Shown here: positions 31,494-40,800 of the stretch, one piece after another
Position numbering within the stretch: the stretch's first letter is position 1
Layout of the letters: each line of letters starts with the position of its first letter
Source: a virus
IMG/VR virus record: IMGVR_UViG_3300036830_000171
Location: 1 to 43,517 of that record
Direction: 5' to 3' (one strand)
Length of the DNA: 43,517 nt
Notes under the pieces: model-generated
The model's input: only the letters and a program-made list of their open reading frames with translations
The model's database searches: none
Told to the model about the DNA's origin: nothing
Translations under genes and position numbers: made by a program

Positions 31494-32025
31494 GTGCCCC
31501 GCATTCTTGATCTTTGTTCCGGGTCCGGCAATTGGTCCGAACCCTACCGTTTAGCCGGATATGAAGTAATTCGGATCGACCTACCCGCCGACGTGCGGCT
31601 AATCCAATTCGACCCCCAGCCCGTCCACGGCATTCTTGCAGCCCCGCCATGCACCTACTTCGCTGGGGCTGGCCAATGGGTCCGCAGAACCGACGACGAG
31701 TACAAATACGCCCTTTCCCTCGTGGATGCGTGTTTGCGGGCCGTGGTGATTTACCGTCCGTCCTGGTGGGCCTTAGAGAACCCCGTAGGCATTCTTAAAG
31801 CGTTGGTTAGGGCCTCCCAAATGCTGGTTTGACCCTTGCGACTTCGGAGACGGCTACACGAAGAAAACGGGGCTATGGGGTAGCTTCACCATGCCAGCGA
31901 AAACGCCTGTAAAGCCGGAAGGAAGCCTAATCGACCTACCCGGTAAGAAATCCTGCACTAGCAAGGCCGAGAGGGCAAAAACCCCGCCGGGCTTTGCAAA
32001 AGCGTTCTTTTTAGCAAACCCTTGA
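31494..32025 (+). pseudogene. Phage DNA (cytosine-5) methylase-like gene with a frameshift
   Basis: GTG 31494 opens LDLCSGSGNWSEPYR (SAM site), then IRIDLPADVR, ILAAPPCTYFAGAG (Pro-Cys motif) and ALENPVGIL (ENP motif). The frame then stops at 31832. One base further along (from 31798) the next frame continues LGPPKCWFDPCDFGDGYTKKTGLWG up to AERAKTPPGFAKAFFLANP and stops at 32025. Together they make a 176-residue protein typical of phages. The break is at CTTAAAG (31794-31800), where one A too many explains the shift. It may be a real mutation, a +1 recoding site or a sequencing error. Confidence 0.7.
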
Positions 32026-32094
32026 CCCCTCCAAAGGCTTAGCTATCGCTTTAGCGGTTAGGCCGATCTTTCACGTTTAACAAAGGGGTTTCCG

Positions 32095-32313
32095 ATGGTT
32101 GTTTACCTGTTCTACACTCGGCACAGTAGCGGGGAAGTGGTTTTGCTGTCGGTTTACAAAAAGAGCCACTATCAAGACCTTTACAACCGTGTGGCCGAGA
32201 TTGCGGAGCGGCATGGGCGGCAAGTTATGGCGGGGTCCGGCCGGGTTGCTATCCAGACGGGGGACAACGAAACGGGGCAGGTTTGGTATGCGGAGCGGTG
32301 GGATTGCGAGTAG
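32095..32313 (+). CDS. Small hypothetical protein
   Basis: 72 residues, ribosome site AAAGGGG. Beta-alpha pattern (VVYLFYTRHSSGEVVLLSVYKKSHYQDLYNRVAEIAERHG). Not recognised. Its stop codon overlaps the first base of a hairpin repeat. Confidence 0.6.
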   Translation: MVVYLFYTRHSSGEVVLLSVYKKSHYQDLYNRVAEIAERHGRQVMAGSGRVAIQTGDNETGQVWYAERWDCE

Positions 32314-32340
32314 GCCAAACTCTATAGCCGCTGGCAAGGC
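32313..32340 (+). repeat. CRISPR-like hairpin repeat, single copy
   Basis: GGCCAAACTCTATAG then CCGCTGGCAAGGC, with the same GCCAA/GCTGGC stem and a changed loop. It lies between two small plus-strand genes. Confidence 0.75.
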
Positions 32341-32416
32341 TTGTCATATTATAGGCGAGGTTCCGTACTATTGGCTGTTGTCCGATCCATTTCCCAGGTT
32401 TGAAGGAGGTTTAGCG

Positions 32417-32770
32417 ATGGGTGAACGTATTTACGTTGGCAAGTGTCCCGACCACGGCATTACGCAAGTGAATGCCCCGAGGGAACCGAAATGCCTGCAA
32501 TGTGGCAAAGAGGCCAAAGGCAAGGGCGACTTGAGCAAGGCCGAGGTGAAAGAGGCCGAGGCGTTGGCGGCAAAGATCAAGGGCGAGGGGGCCGAAGCCC
32601 CGGCCAGCCCGGCAGCGGCGGCAAAGCCCTCGGCCGTCTCGATTGTCAAGGCAGCCCCGGTCAACGGCCCCGGCCTCGGCGACCTCGTAGGCCAGGTGGA
32701 AGCGCTGGTTAAGACGTTCGGAGCCGAAAAGGTAGTCGAAGCGGTGAAATTCGTTGGCGGCAACAAGTAA
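32417..32770 (+). CDS. Zinc-ribbon protein with Ala/Lys-rich tail
   Basis: 117 residues. A perfect GAAGGAGG ribosome site sets the start at 32417 (the frame opens earlier). KCPDHGITQ...KCLQCGKE is a zinc ribbon (residues 9-34). Then a charged helix and an Ala/Pro linker, ending in an amphipathic helix (LGDLVGQVEALVKTFGAEKVVEAVKFVGG). Could bind nucleic acid or protein. Not assigned. Confidence 0.65.
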   Translation: MGERIYVGKCPDHGITQVNAPREPKCLQCGKEAKGKGDLSKAEVKEAEALAAKIKGEGAEAPASPAAAAKPSAVSIVKAAPVNGPGLGDLVGQVEALVKTFGAEKVVEAVKFVGGNK

Positions 32771-32791
32771 GCCCCTCAGCCCCGATTCAAG

Positions 32792-32821
32792 CCTCGGCGT
32801 TCCCTCACGCCGAGGTTTTTT
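32792..32821 (+). terminator. Rho-independent terminator
   Basis: CCTCGGCG (32792-32799) and CGCCGAGG (32808-32815) with an 8-nt loop, followed by six T. Confidence 0.85.
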
Positions 32822-32868
32822 CATGCGCCGATACTACCTAAGTTAGTCCAAACCCTAGAGGCGACCTA

Positions 32869-33069
32869 ATGCAGAACTATTGGATTCACATGGCGGAAAT
32901 CCGCCGAGATATTCAGGATTACGAAAAGTGGCTTGCCGAGGCCCCAATCGGAACGACTATCGGAGAAAACTACCTCATCGGCCGCAAGTTTGTGGTAGCG
33001 GGGCACGTTTGCCGTGACCTCTTATCGGCCGAGGGCGAATTAGTAGACGTTATGATTTTGGGGCTGTAA
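32869..33069 (+). CDS. Small hypothetical protein
   Basis: 66 residues. Helical N-terminus (MAEIRRDIQDYEKWLAEAP), then a beta segment (GENYLIGRKFVVAGHVC). Weak ribosome site GAGGCGAC. Not recognised. First of a two-gene unit. Confidence 0.5.
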   Translation: MQNYWIHMAEIRRDIQDYEKWLAEAPIGTTIGENYLIGRKFVVAGHVCRDLLSAEGELVDVMILGL

Positions 33070-33073
33070 ACCC

Positions 33074-33247
33074 ATGAACGTATACCAACTCGATTTTCAG
33101 CCGTATAGGATCAAACCGCCGAGGAAACCGCCAACGGTGTCAACGGCCACGGCCGACGACGACAACCGGCCAGAGCTACAAAGACTCGTGAAGGCGCTTA
33201 GGGACACAATCGAGCGAATCCCTTTGCAGATCAAGGCGGGGCAGTAA
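33074..33247 (+). CDS. Very small hypothetical protein
   Basis: 57 residues from ATG 33074, 4 nt after the preceding stop. It begins MNVYQLDFQPYRIKPPRKPP and ends LQRLVKALRDTIERIPLQIK, a basic Pro region followed by an amphipathic helix. The composition is gene-like, and a terminator follows. Confidence 0.5.
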   Translation: MNVYQLDFQPYRIKPPRKPPTVSTATADDDNRPELQRLVKALRDTIERIPLQIKAGQ

Positions 33248-33296
33248 TGACGGCTAGGCCGTGAATAGTTGCTTTCACGGAATGCCCCGCACAAAG

Positions 33297-33331
33297 GGCC
33301 GGTTGCCATAACAACCGGCCTTCCTTTGTTT
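33297..33331 (+). terminator. Rho-independent terminator
   Basis: GGCCGGTTG (33297-33305) and CAACCGGCC (33312-33320), 6-nt loop, T-rich tail. Ends the small-gene unit. Confidence 0.8.
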
Positions 33332-33341
33332 AACAACCTAT

Positions 33342-33667
33342 GGGCCAGACTCGCCATATACCGGACGGGGCCAAGCTTAGCAACCGCTGGCAAGGTTTTG
33401 AGTACAGCTAACAGGGGGCCAGGCTTTTTATTGTTGTCCTATCGGCCAGACTAAGCTTGTTTCCCAAGGGCCAGACTCTTCACGGATAGGGCCAGACCAC
33501 ATCTATTAGCAGGGCCAGACCACCAGGGCGATAGGCCAGACGAAACATTTTCGCAAAGGGCCAGACCGGGCTAGACATTTGCGGGCCAGACTCACCATTA
33601 GGCCAGACTAGACTAGAACAAATGTTAAGTTTTTGGGCCAACTTCAAAAGATAGCCGCTGGCAAGGC
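33342..33667 (+). repeat. Cluster of degenerate CRISPR-like half repeats
   Basis: Twelve copies of GGCCAGAC or near forms start at about 33342, 33368, 33416, 33444, 33468, 33489, 33512, 33534, 33558, 33583, 33601 and 33635, mostly 17-27 nt apart. Only 33368 and 33635 keep the closing CCGCTGGCAAGG arm. The rest carry just the first arm plus 12-18 variable bases. No gene is present. It looks like an array decayed to its stem-side end, or a set of short guide-like units. Confidence 0.7.
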
Positions 33668-33677
33668 ATACGTTATT

Positions 33678-34670
33678 CTACGCAATCAATTCATCAAAAG
33701 CACGTTGCCACGCTAACCGGCCCGGCCCGTCCCATGAATATTCAGCGGCAACCCGTTCGTAGGCCGCAAGGGCAAGTTGTGCCCTCATGTCCTTATCCTT
33801 CGCCAAAGAGTAAACCAATTGTGCCCAATCGCCAGCTAACAGCCCGTCTATCCCGGATCGAATGCAGCGATAAGGCCCCACTGGCGAAGCTACCGTCACC
33901 GCCCCCAACATGGAATACTCCAGCCATTTCACGTTAGACTTACTGGCATTGAAGATTTCGGGCCGTAGTGGGGCGAGGCAAACGTCCGGGGAAAGTTGCT
34001 GCAAGGCCGAGTAGTACCAAGGAAATTGGACCGGCTCAACAAAGGCCACTTGCCGATGATACGCCCGGACCTTGCCCAGCAACGAACCGATAACCCGGTG
34101 ATAGGCGGTTAGCTCTTCCGGTATGTCGCCAAAGAAAATCACTTCAATGTCTTCGGGCATCCACGAAATCAGGTCTAGGACAGGATCGGCGAGCAAGTCC
34201 AAATCGCCACGGTGACAACCCGAACCGGCCCAGAGTACCCGCAACTTCTCGCCCTTTGGCCCCGGCCCCTTCCAATCGCCCAGGTCCAAGAGGTTCGGAC
34301 AGACACGGACATTCTCTCGGCCGATTTGAGCCGCTAGGGCCTCGGTGGACACGATAATTAGGTCCGCCAGGTCCAACGCCTCTTTCAATCGGCCCATGTC
34401 GTCCCCGGTGATGAAGTGGGCGCCAGGGTTCCAAAGCGTGGGATTCCAAAAATCGTCGTCTAGCTCCCATCCGATCCGCACGCCAGCGGCCTTTAGCTCT
34501 CGGACCAGGGCGAGGCCCGAGGGCTTTGGAATGCGGTGGAACACCACGGCCGAGGGCAACCCCTCGACCTCATCGGCCAGCGTTACCCCGGTGCAATGGC
34601 GAGCGGGAAGCGTGGCCCGATAGTACCCGCAAGCGCCCTTGTCGCCAGTGGTCATAATGATTTGATTCAT
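33678..34670 (-). CDS. Glycosyltransferase, GT4-like
   Basis: 330 residues. N-terminal half: GACGYYRATLPARH and VRIGWELDDDFW. Linker PNLLDLGDW; then LRVLWAGSGCHRGDLD (second Rossmann strand) and SKSNVKWLEYSMLGAVTVASPVGPY (nucleotide-sugar site). This matches GT-B glycosyltransferases of the GT4 type. It faces the terminase genes across a 30-bp gap and would modify a phage or host glycan together with the 13.9-17.5 kb cassette. Confidence 0.75.
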   Translation of the reverse strand: MNQIIMTTGDKGACGYYRATLPARHCTGVTLADEVEGLPSAVVFHRIPKPSGLALVRELKAAGVRIGWELDDDFWNPTLWNPGAHFITGDDMGRLKEALDLADLIIVSTEALAAQIGRENVRVCPNLLDLGDWKGPGPKGEKLRVLWAGSGCHRGDLDLLADPVLDLISWMPEDIEVIFFGDIPEELTAYHRVIGSLLGKVRAYHRQVAFVEPVQFPWYYSALQQLSPDVCLAPLRPEIFNASKSNVKWLEYSMLGAVTVASPVGPYRCIRSGIDGLLAGDWAQLVYSLAKDKDMRAQLALAAYERVAAEYSWDGPGRLAWQRAFDELIA

Positions 34671-34689
34671 AATTTGAAGGAGTAAACGC

Positions 34690-34695
34690 TATCTA
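34690..34695 (+). promoter_or_regulatory. TATCTA box at terminase start
   Basis: TATCTA, 5 nt, ATG 34701, no ribosome site adjacent (AAGGAG lies 22 nt away and is probably unrelated). Confidence 0.45.
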
Positions 34696-34700
34696 AGTCT

Positions 34701-35249
34701 ATGCAAAGATGGCGCAACAAATATCCAGGCTTCTCCGATGAAGCTTACGACGCAATGGACCGGGCGAAGTCCGGCCCCATTCCAAAGAGCAAACACGACG
34801 AGGCCCTAAAGCTTTGGGGCGAGGGCAAATCCCGTGATGAAATCGGCAAGGCCCTCGGCTTTAGCAGCGCAGCGCTTTTCATTTCTCGCAAACACGATCC
34901 CCACTTTGCCGAGCTATGGAACGAGATTTCAAGCAAGCGGGTCAAGCAAGTAGACGACAAGCTAGTCGAAACGGTACTCAAGGGCAGTCTGGAAATCCGT
35001 ACTACCCGTGTGCCGGTTCTGGACAGCGACGGCAAGCCGCTTTTCGTCAACGGCACGCAACGGTTTTACATTTCAAAGATTGAAGAAGTCCAGCGGCCAG
35101 TAAGCCCCGAGCTATTGCAATTCTTCCTTCGCAATCGGTCCCGCATGTACGGTGCCGAGGGCGAATCGAGCGGCGCCGACATGATTGGCGTAGAAGACTT
35201 GCGCAAGTCCATCGACGACAAGCTAAAGGTATATGCTGGCACAGCATGA
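34701..35249 (+). CDS. terS: Terminase small subunit
   Basis: 182 residues. Residues 30-65 (HDEALKLWGEGKSRDEIGKALGFSSAALFISRK) are a helix-turn-helix DNA-binding domain, followed by a helical assembly region (KRVKQVDDKLVETVLKG) and an acidic tail. Directly upstream of, and overlapping by 17 bp, the large subunit. It recognises the packaging site. Confidence 0.75.
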   Translation: MQRWRNKYPGFSDEAYDAMDRAKSGPIPKSKHDEALKLWGEGKSRDEIGKALGFSSAALFISRKHDPHFAELWNEISSKRVKQVDDKLVETVLKGSLEIRTTRVPVLDSDGKPLFVNGTQRFYISKIEEVQRPVSPELLQFFLRNRSRMYGAEGESSGADMIGVEDLRKSIDDKLKVYAGTA

Positions 35250-36627
35250 AATAGACTGGATTGTGAAGCACGGGACACGTAAGCAACTTCTCGCTTTGGA
35301 CAAATATTTGTCCAATCCGCTTTTTGCTTGGAAGCCCCGCCCGGACAAACTCGACCTTAACGACGAGCAAGCCAGTTTCCTCAACAATCAAGACGAGGGA
35401 ATCATGGTTGCCATCGGGGGGACGGGTTCCGGCAAATCGTCCGTTGGCGCTGTGAAGACTGCCCGATACTTGCTCTCAACTCCCCCGCCCGTGGACTACT
35501 GCCCTTGGTGGATAGTTAGCGTCAATCTCGAAATGGCAAGCGGAAACTGTTGGACCCAAAAGCTACGCCAGTTCATCCCCGAGACGGACATAGAGGGAAT
35601 CAAATGGAACAACCTAACCAAAGCCCAGCCGCTAAGCGTTAGGCTCAAGCCGCACGCAAACGGGAAGCGATATATAATCGACTTCAAAAGCGCCCAATCT
35701 GACCTTATGGGCTTGCAGGGAACGGAAGCGTATGGGGTATGGGTTGACGAATACGTCCCAATGGAAATTCTCCGAGAGGTTCAAGCCCGTGTGCGAGTGA
35801 AGAATGAAGACGGTACAACCCCGAGGGGTTCATTCTTCTACACGCTAACCCCCATGATTTACGAACCGGAATTTCAAGAGATATACGACGATAGGGAGAA
35901 TCGGGCGGGCTGGAATTTCTACCATCTTAATTCCGAATGCAACGAGCATTTGCCAGCGGGATACCTCGATAGACTTTGTGAAAATGAGTTAGATGAGCGG
36001 AAAGCTACTCGAAGATACGGCGCATTCGCCAGCTTTACCGGCGCCGTGTACCCCATGTTTAACACTAAATTGCACGTTTGCGAGCCATACCCAATTCCTA
36101 AAGAGTGGCGAACGTGCCGAGGGCTTGACCCAGGGCTAGGCAAAAAGTTCTGTTGCGTTTGGGCCGCTAAAGACCCGTTTGCGGATCGGTGGGTTATTTA
36201 CGATGAATACTGGCAGGACGCAACCACGTTCCAGCAACACGCCGAGAACATAAAGAACCGTCACCCCAAATTTGAGGGAATGACGTACATAGACCCGGCC
36301 CGGCCCGACGTGCGGGACGAACTAGCCTTTCACGGAATTACGTCCTACAACGCCGTGCGGGCCGTAGAGCTAGGGATTAACGAAGTCCGCCGGTATATGG
36401 CTTGCCATCATACGGGCGAGCCAAAGCTACACGTTTTCAAAAATTGCGAGCGGCTAATCAAAGAAATGAAGGGGTATCGTTGGCACCCGATGAGACACGG
36501 GGAACCCGTCAAGGAAAATGATGATGCGGTAGACTCGATGCGTTATGCGTTGGCCTCGGATCGGCACGACGTAAACCCGAAGATCGGCCAGAGCAAAGCC
36601 CCGCCAAGATTCAAGCTTGCTTACTAG
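35233..36627 (+). CDS. terL: Terminase large subunit
   Basis: 464 residues. Walker A GGTGSGKSS (62-70), Walker B VWVDEY (169-174), then the RNase H-like nuclease: CRGLDPG (Asp299), TYIDPARPDV (Asp354) and NDDAVDSMRYAL (Asp431/434). Both ATPase and nuclease are complete. It pumps DNA into the prohead and cuts it. The overlap with terS indicates coupling. Confidence 0.9.
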   Translation: MLAQHEIDWIVKHGTRKQLLALDKYLSNPLFAWKPRPDKLDLNDEQASFLNNQDEGIMVAIGGTGSGKSSVGAVKTARYLLSTPPPVDYCPWWIVSVNLEMASGNCWTQKLRQFIPETDIEGIKWNNLTKAQPLSVRLKPHANGKRYIIDFKSAQSDLMGLQGTEAYGVWVDEYVPMEILREVQARVRVKNEDGTTPRGSFFYTLTPMIYEPEFQEIYDDRENRAGWNFYHLNSECNEHLPAGYLDRLCENELDERKATRRYGAFASFTGAVYPMFNTKLHVCEPYPIPKEWRTCRGLDPGLGKKFCCVWAAKDPFADRWVIYDEYWQDATTFQQHAENIKNRHPKFEGMTYIDPARPDVRDELAFHGITSYNAVRAVELGINEVRRYMACHHTGEPKLHVFKNCERLIKEMKGYRWHPMRHGEPVKENDDAVDSMRYALASDRHDVNPKIGQSKAPPRFKLAY

Positions 36628-36635
36628 GTTAGGGT

Positions 36636-36851
36636 ATGACAAACCTATTTGACAGAACCCCCGAGGAACACGCCGAGGGCCGCAAGGACTTTCTCGAATC
36701 CTATCCCGGTCAAGTGTCGATCACGTTCACGGCCGATGAAGTGGCATCTTTGCTTTCAGTGGTTGCCCTCAGCGAATGCCATTGCCGCACGGCATTACTT
36801 GGCAAACTGGCGTTGGCAATGGCTTCACGGAAACTAGGACGAGAAGCTTAA
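36636..36851 (+). CDS. Small hypothetical protein
   Basis: 71 residues. TPEEHAEGRKDFLES then ITFTADEVASLLSVVALSECHCRTALLGKLALAMA. Helical. Similar in plan to the 78-residue protein at 6967. Between terminase and KTSC genes. Confidence 0.5.
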   Translation: MTNLFDRTPEEHAEGRKDFLESYPGQVSITFTADEVASLLSVVALSECHCRTALLGKLALAMASRKLGREA

Positions 36852-36854
36852 ATA
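36849..36854 (+). promoter_or_regulatory. TAAATA box
   Basis: TAAATA, 4 nt, ATG 36859, overlapping the stop region of the upstream gene. No ribosome site. Confidence 0.45.
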
Positions 36855-36858
36855 ACGC

Positions 36859-37284
36859 ATGGCATTCAAAGGCTTCATCGGAAAGTTAAAATCGTTCCTG
36901 TTCACGGGCGGCAAGCCTGTCAACGACTCGGCCCCGCCTAACATAGTGGACGAACGCAAGCCCGATGCGGCAGATGAGTGGATTTTTAATGGACAGTGGT
37001 TGATGTTTCGCTCATCGGACGTAGACGAGGCCCGATACTTCCACGATGAACAGCTATTAGAAATCAGCTTCCTTAGCGGCAACTTGTGCCAATACCCTAA
37101 CATCCCGGTTGAAATGGCGAGGGAGTTCTACCACACGGCCAGCCCAGGGCGTTGGTGCTGGGATAACCTTCGCATTCCAGAAAGGGAGTTTGTCTACATA
37201 ACCTTTTCGGGCCGTAGTCCGAAGAAGGGTCCGAACGTTATCCGCAACTTGTCGGCCACGGAACGCCGAAAGCTTGGGATTTAA
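36859..37284 (+). CDS. KTSC-domain protein
   Basis: 141 residues. Residues 50-95 (VDEARYFHDEQLLEISFLSGNLCQYPNIPVEMAREFYHTASPGRWCWDNLR) follow the KTSC pattern: S/D start, yd...L.v.F..G..Y.Y..V, then A.SpG.. . This small domain is common in phage genomes, with unclear role. N-terminus short and basic. Its 3' end overlaps the converging HNH gene by 47 bp. Confidence 0.65.
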   Translation: MAFKGFIGKLKSFLFTGGKPVNDSAPPNIVDERKPDAADEWIFNGQWLMFRSSDVDEARYFHDEQLLEISFLSGNLCQYPNIPVEMAREFYHTASPGRWCWDNLRIPEREFVYITFSGRSPKKGPNVIRNLSATERRKLGI

Positions 37285-37852
37285 GCCGAGCGGCATCGGA
37301 AGCCCTAATGCCCGGAGCGATAAAATCCTGCATCTCATCGTAGGTGAATTCATCCATTTTCACGGCATTGCATCGCTTGCAGCACGGGACCACGTTTGTA
37401 CGGTGATAGCCAACGCCCGGACTCATCTGGTCAAGGCCGTAACCCGTTGGGTTTAATGGTCCGCCGCAATAGTCGCACGGTTGGGAAATGATGGCGGTGT
37501 ATTCCTCCCTTGTGATTGTCCAGGGAAGGCCACGGCGTTTAGCGGAATCCCTACCCCGTCTAAAACGAATCCCAATATCGCCATAACGTGCCAAGCATTT
37601 CTCGCATTCTTGCTTGCCGGGGTGTTTGGGAAACTTGCCACAGTATGCGCACAGACCCACAGCAAGTCTGTCCGCCCGGAGTTTTGCGGCTTTGAGCCGT
37701 CGTTTCTCGGCACATTCTGCACAGAAGAGTATGTCAGGACGTGCAGGTTTCCGGCAATCGGCGCATTCGCCCTTGTCGCATCGGTCCTTGTAATACGCCC
37801 GGTGATATTCCTTCTGATACGCTTTGTATTCGTCAGATGATTTATAAGGCAT
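37238..37852 (-). CDS. HNH homing endonuclease
   Basis: 204 residues. Three Cys-pair clusters in the N-terminal half (CADCRKPARPDILFCAEC; CAYCGKFPKHPGKQECEKC), then the HNH core CDYCGGPL...LDQMSPGVGYHRTNVVPCCKRCN, a plant- and phage-type HNH with Asp in place of the first His. Antisense between terminase and portal, the same kind of insertion as at 3344. A TAGAATA box lies 4 nt before its ATG. Confidence 0.75.
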   Translation of the reverse strand: MPYKSSDEYKAYQKEYHRAYYKDRCDKGECADCRKPARPDILFCAECAEKRRLKAAKLRADRLAVGLCAYCGKFPKHPGKQECEKCLARYGDIGIRFRRGRDSAKRRGLPWTITREEYTAIISQPCDYCGGPLNPTGYGLDQMSPGVGYHRTNVVPCCKRCNAVKMDEFTYDEMQDFIAPGIRASDAARLKSQAFGVPWPTSCG

Positions 37853-37886
37853 GTCTTATTCTATTACGTTTGGTGATAATGCAGCA

Positions 37887-37892
37887 TACATA
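37887..37892 (+). promoter_or_regulatory. TACATA box at portal start
   Basis: TACATA, 5 nt, ATG 37898, no ribosome site. Confidence 0.45.
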
Positions 37893-37897
37893 ATTCC

Positions 37898-40800
37898 ATG
37901 ACTGAAAGCAATGGCAAACCACATATAACGTTTCCGCCGGGCCGTGGCTCTTATTCCATACCGACAATACAACAGGCGCTCGGCATCTATAACGTCGGCC
38001 TTGCACGGCTGTTTCGTAATCCAGACGAAGCTTACATAAACGACCGCACAGCGGCCGAAACAATGCTCAATGATCTAACCATCATGGAGCCATTGAACAG
38101 CCGCATTATGGCAACGGCCCTTTTGCCGTGGCACATCCAGCCCGAGGACGCCCGCCAGCCCGAACAAGTCCAGGTGGCAAAGACCATTCAAGGCATACTC
38201 GAAGAATGCCCCGAATTCGTCAAGCTACGTTCATCCCTCTTGTGGGGCATTTGGTACGGATCGGCTGGCATACAGGTTCGGTATCGCTTTGACTACCGCA
38301 AGGGCCGACGTTTAGTTATCGAGCAATTTCAGCCAATCCACGGGGATAGCATCCGCTGGCGTTGGGACGAACCGGGCCGTATCGGCATCATGGTTTATGC
38401 AGCCCAGCTAGGCGGTATCGGCACCAAAGAAATACCCTGGATTAGTTCCGACGTTGGCCCCGTTCACTTGCTCACCCCGGAAGAGCGTGAGCAATACATA
38501 ATCCACAAGCACCTACTCGCAATGGGTAGCTATTTCGACCCGCAAAAGATCGGCCTAAGCCAAGGGGTAGGACTCCGAAACTACGTCTATTGGATGTGGC
38601 GGCAAAAGCAGGAAATGCTTGCCGAGCTAAGCGAATACTTGGAACGTTGGGGCCTCGGCGCAACCATCGCTAACTATCCCCTCGGCAATCCAGAATTCCA
38701 GGCACAGGCCGAGAGCATTGCCCAAAGTATGGATTTCAGCCAGGTGATAACGTGGCCGAAACATCCCAACGGCGAGGACACGGGCGGACTAGAGCGAATC
38801 CCGCCAGAGACGGCCGGGATTGATAACTACATGACGATGATTGACGGGTATTACTCGAAGCTAATACGTCAGTTCATCAGCGGCGCCAGCATAGGCGACA
38901 ACGGCGACGTTACGATTATCGGGCAGGACGATTCCCACGAGAATAACTTTAGCCGCTTGATCCGATTCGACGCAATCAACCTTGCGGACACGCTGACGGA
39001 GCAACTTGTCAAGGTTATTCAGCGTTGGAGTTTCCCAGACACGGCAAATCGGTTCCGCTGCAAATTCGTGATTAACGTTGACCGGCCGGACCCGGCCAGC
39101 TTCATGCAAGCCGCCAAACTGTTTTGGGACATGGGGGGAAGCCTCAGCGAAGCGCAGGTTAGGAACGAATTGCGGCTATCGGAACCGATGCCAGGCGAGA
39201 AAGCCCTTGAACAGCCCCAGGCCCCGCCAATGGGCGGCATGGGCCTCGACCCCCACCAGGGCGAAGCCACAAACCCATTTAGCGGTGAAGACCCGAACGC
39301 AAAGCCCCAGCTTCCTCAGCCGGGCCGAGGCGAAGGCGAATGGGACATAGAGCAAGGCCCCGAGGGCGGGGAAATGCTGGTCAACGATGAGACGGGCGCC
39401 GTCAGGTATTCGGGCGATGAACCGGCAACCTACTCGGCCGACAGCGAGGGCGACGATTTCCCTTGGGAAGATCACCACGGGGCACCAAACGCCCGGCTTA
39501 ACGCTGGCAACTTCCATCCCGACCGTGGTTATCGTGGCAATGGCCAATGGAACCCCGGCGGACTTCCGCAGCGGCAGACAGCGGCACAAAGCAGGGTAGC
39601 GGCCCAGCGTGCCGACAAGGTAGAGCGGGACGGCCTCGAACTGGCCCGATCCCTCGGCCGCAAGGGAATCAAGCTTTACGAGAAGGACGGGGACGCAATC
39701 GAGCAGTATGCCAAGGGCGATTGGACCCGCATTGAAGACGGCCCGAAGGGCGGCAAGCGTTGGAAAAACAAAATCAGCGGCAAGATTAGCCGATCCGACC
39801 CAACGAGGGGCAGTAGTGGCAAGGCCCCGGAGCAGGGGAAGGGCAAGGCCGAGGCCCCGAAGAAAAAGCAATCCGGCGAGGACACAGTTAGGGAAGCTAC
39901 GGCCGCATTTACGGAAAAGGATCAAGCGGCCCTCGACCGGGTTGCCGAGAAGCTACGGGCGGCAAAGGGCCAGCGTGGCGGCCTCGGCGTGGCCGGATTG
40001 AACGCCATTGCCAAAGCCTTTGGCCTCAAGGGGGCTGGCAAACTCAAGAAAAATAGCTTGATCGAAGCTTTGATTGAGAAGCTTGGCGTAGCGAAAAAAG
40101 AAGGCCCGATAGCGGACTTTGACCGACGCATAGCGACAGCGGCCGAGGCCCAACGGGTCAGCGGCATTTCGTTCCTTGATCGTTTGTCAAACCAGATTTT
40201 GAGTTTCCGAAACGACGAGCAATACAAAGCAGCGATTGCAGACCTCGAAGAGAACGGCCACGACAAGAGCGGGAAGCCCGTTCGTAGGCCCGAGGCCGAG
40301 AACACAATCAAGGCAAAGCGTAAGCAAATCCTCGACGAATTGAAGAATAACGCTAACCCGAACAATCCGAGCGACGAGCTACGCCACGCTTTGAAGAGCA
40401 TAGCGCAGCAAGCGGGAAGCTTGACCCCAGCCGAGGCGATAGACCTTGCGATTGAGGGCGGGAAGCTTGACAAGATTACGCCACCACAGAAAGAGGCCGA
40501 GGGCATTTTGCCGGACGATTTGAAGCTTGCCCAAACCCATAAGCCAAAGGAAACCCCGAAGAAGAAACAACGGGATTATCTGGACCGCATTACGCAAAAG
40601 CCGTTGAAGGTTAGAAACCGTTTCATTGCCTCGGCCGAGAAAAAGACGGGTGTACCGTTCACGGCCCGAGTGGTGAACCGTGTTATCAATGAGAAGATAC
40701 TAAGCCCCGAAGCCCGTAGCAAGTTTGAGGGCATCAAGGCGAAACTTAAAGAAACGGGTATTCAGCAAAAGGATTTGCCGGATAGGGAATTGCGATTCTT

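Noticed and set aside
32099-32416. Upstream start of the zinc-ribbon gene
   Set aside because: The frame overlaps another gene and a repeat, whereas GAAGGAGG lies just before ATG 32417.
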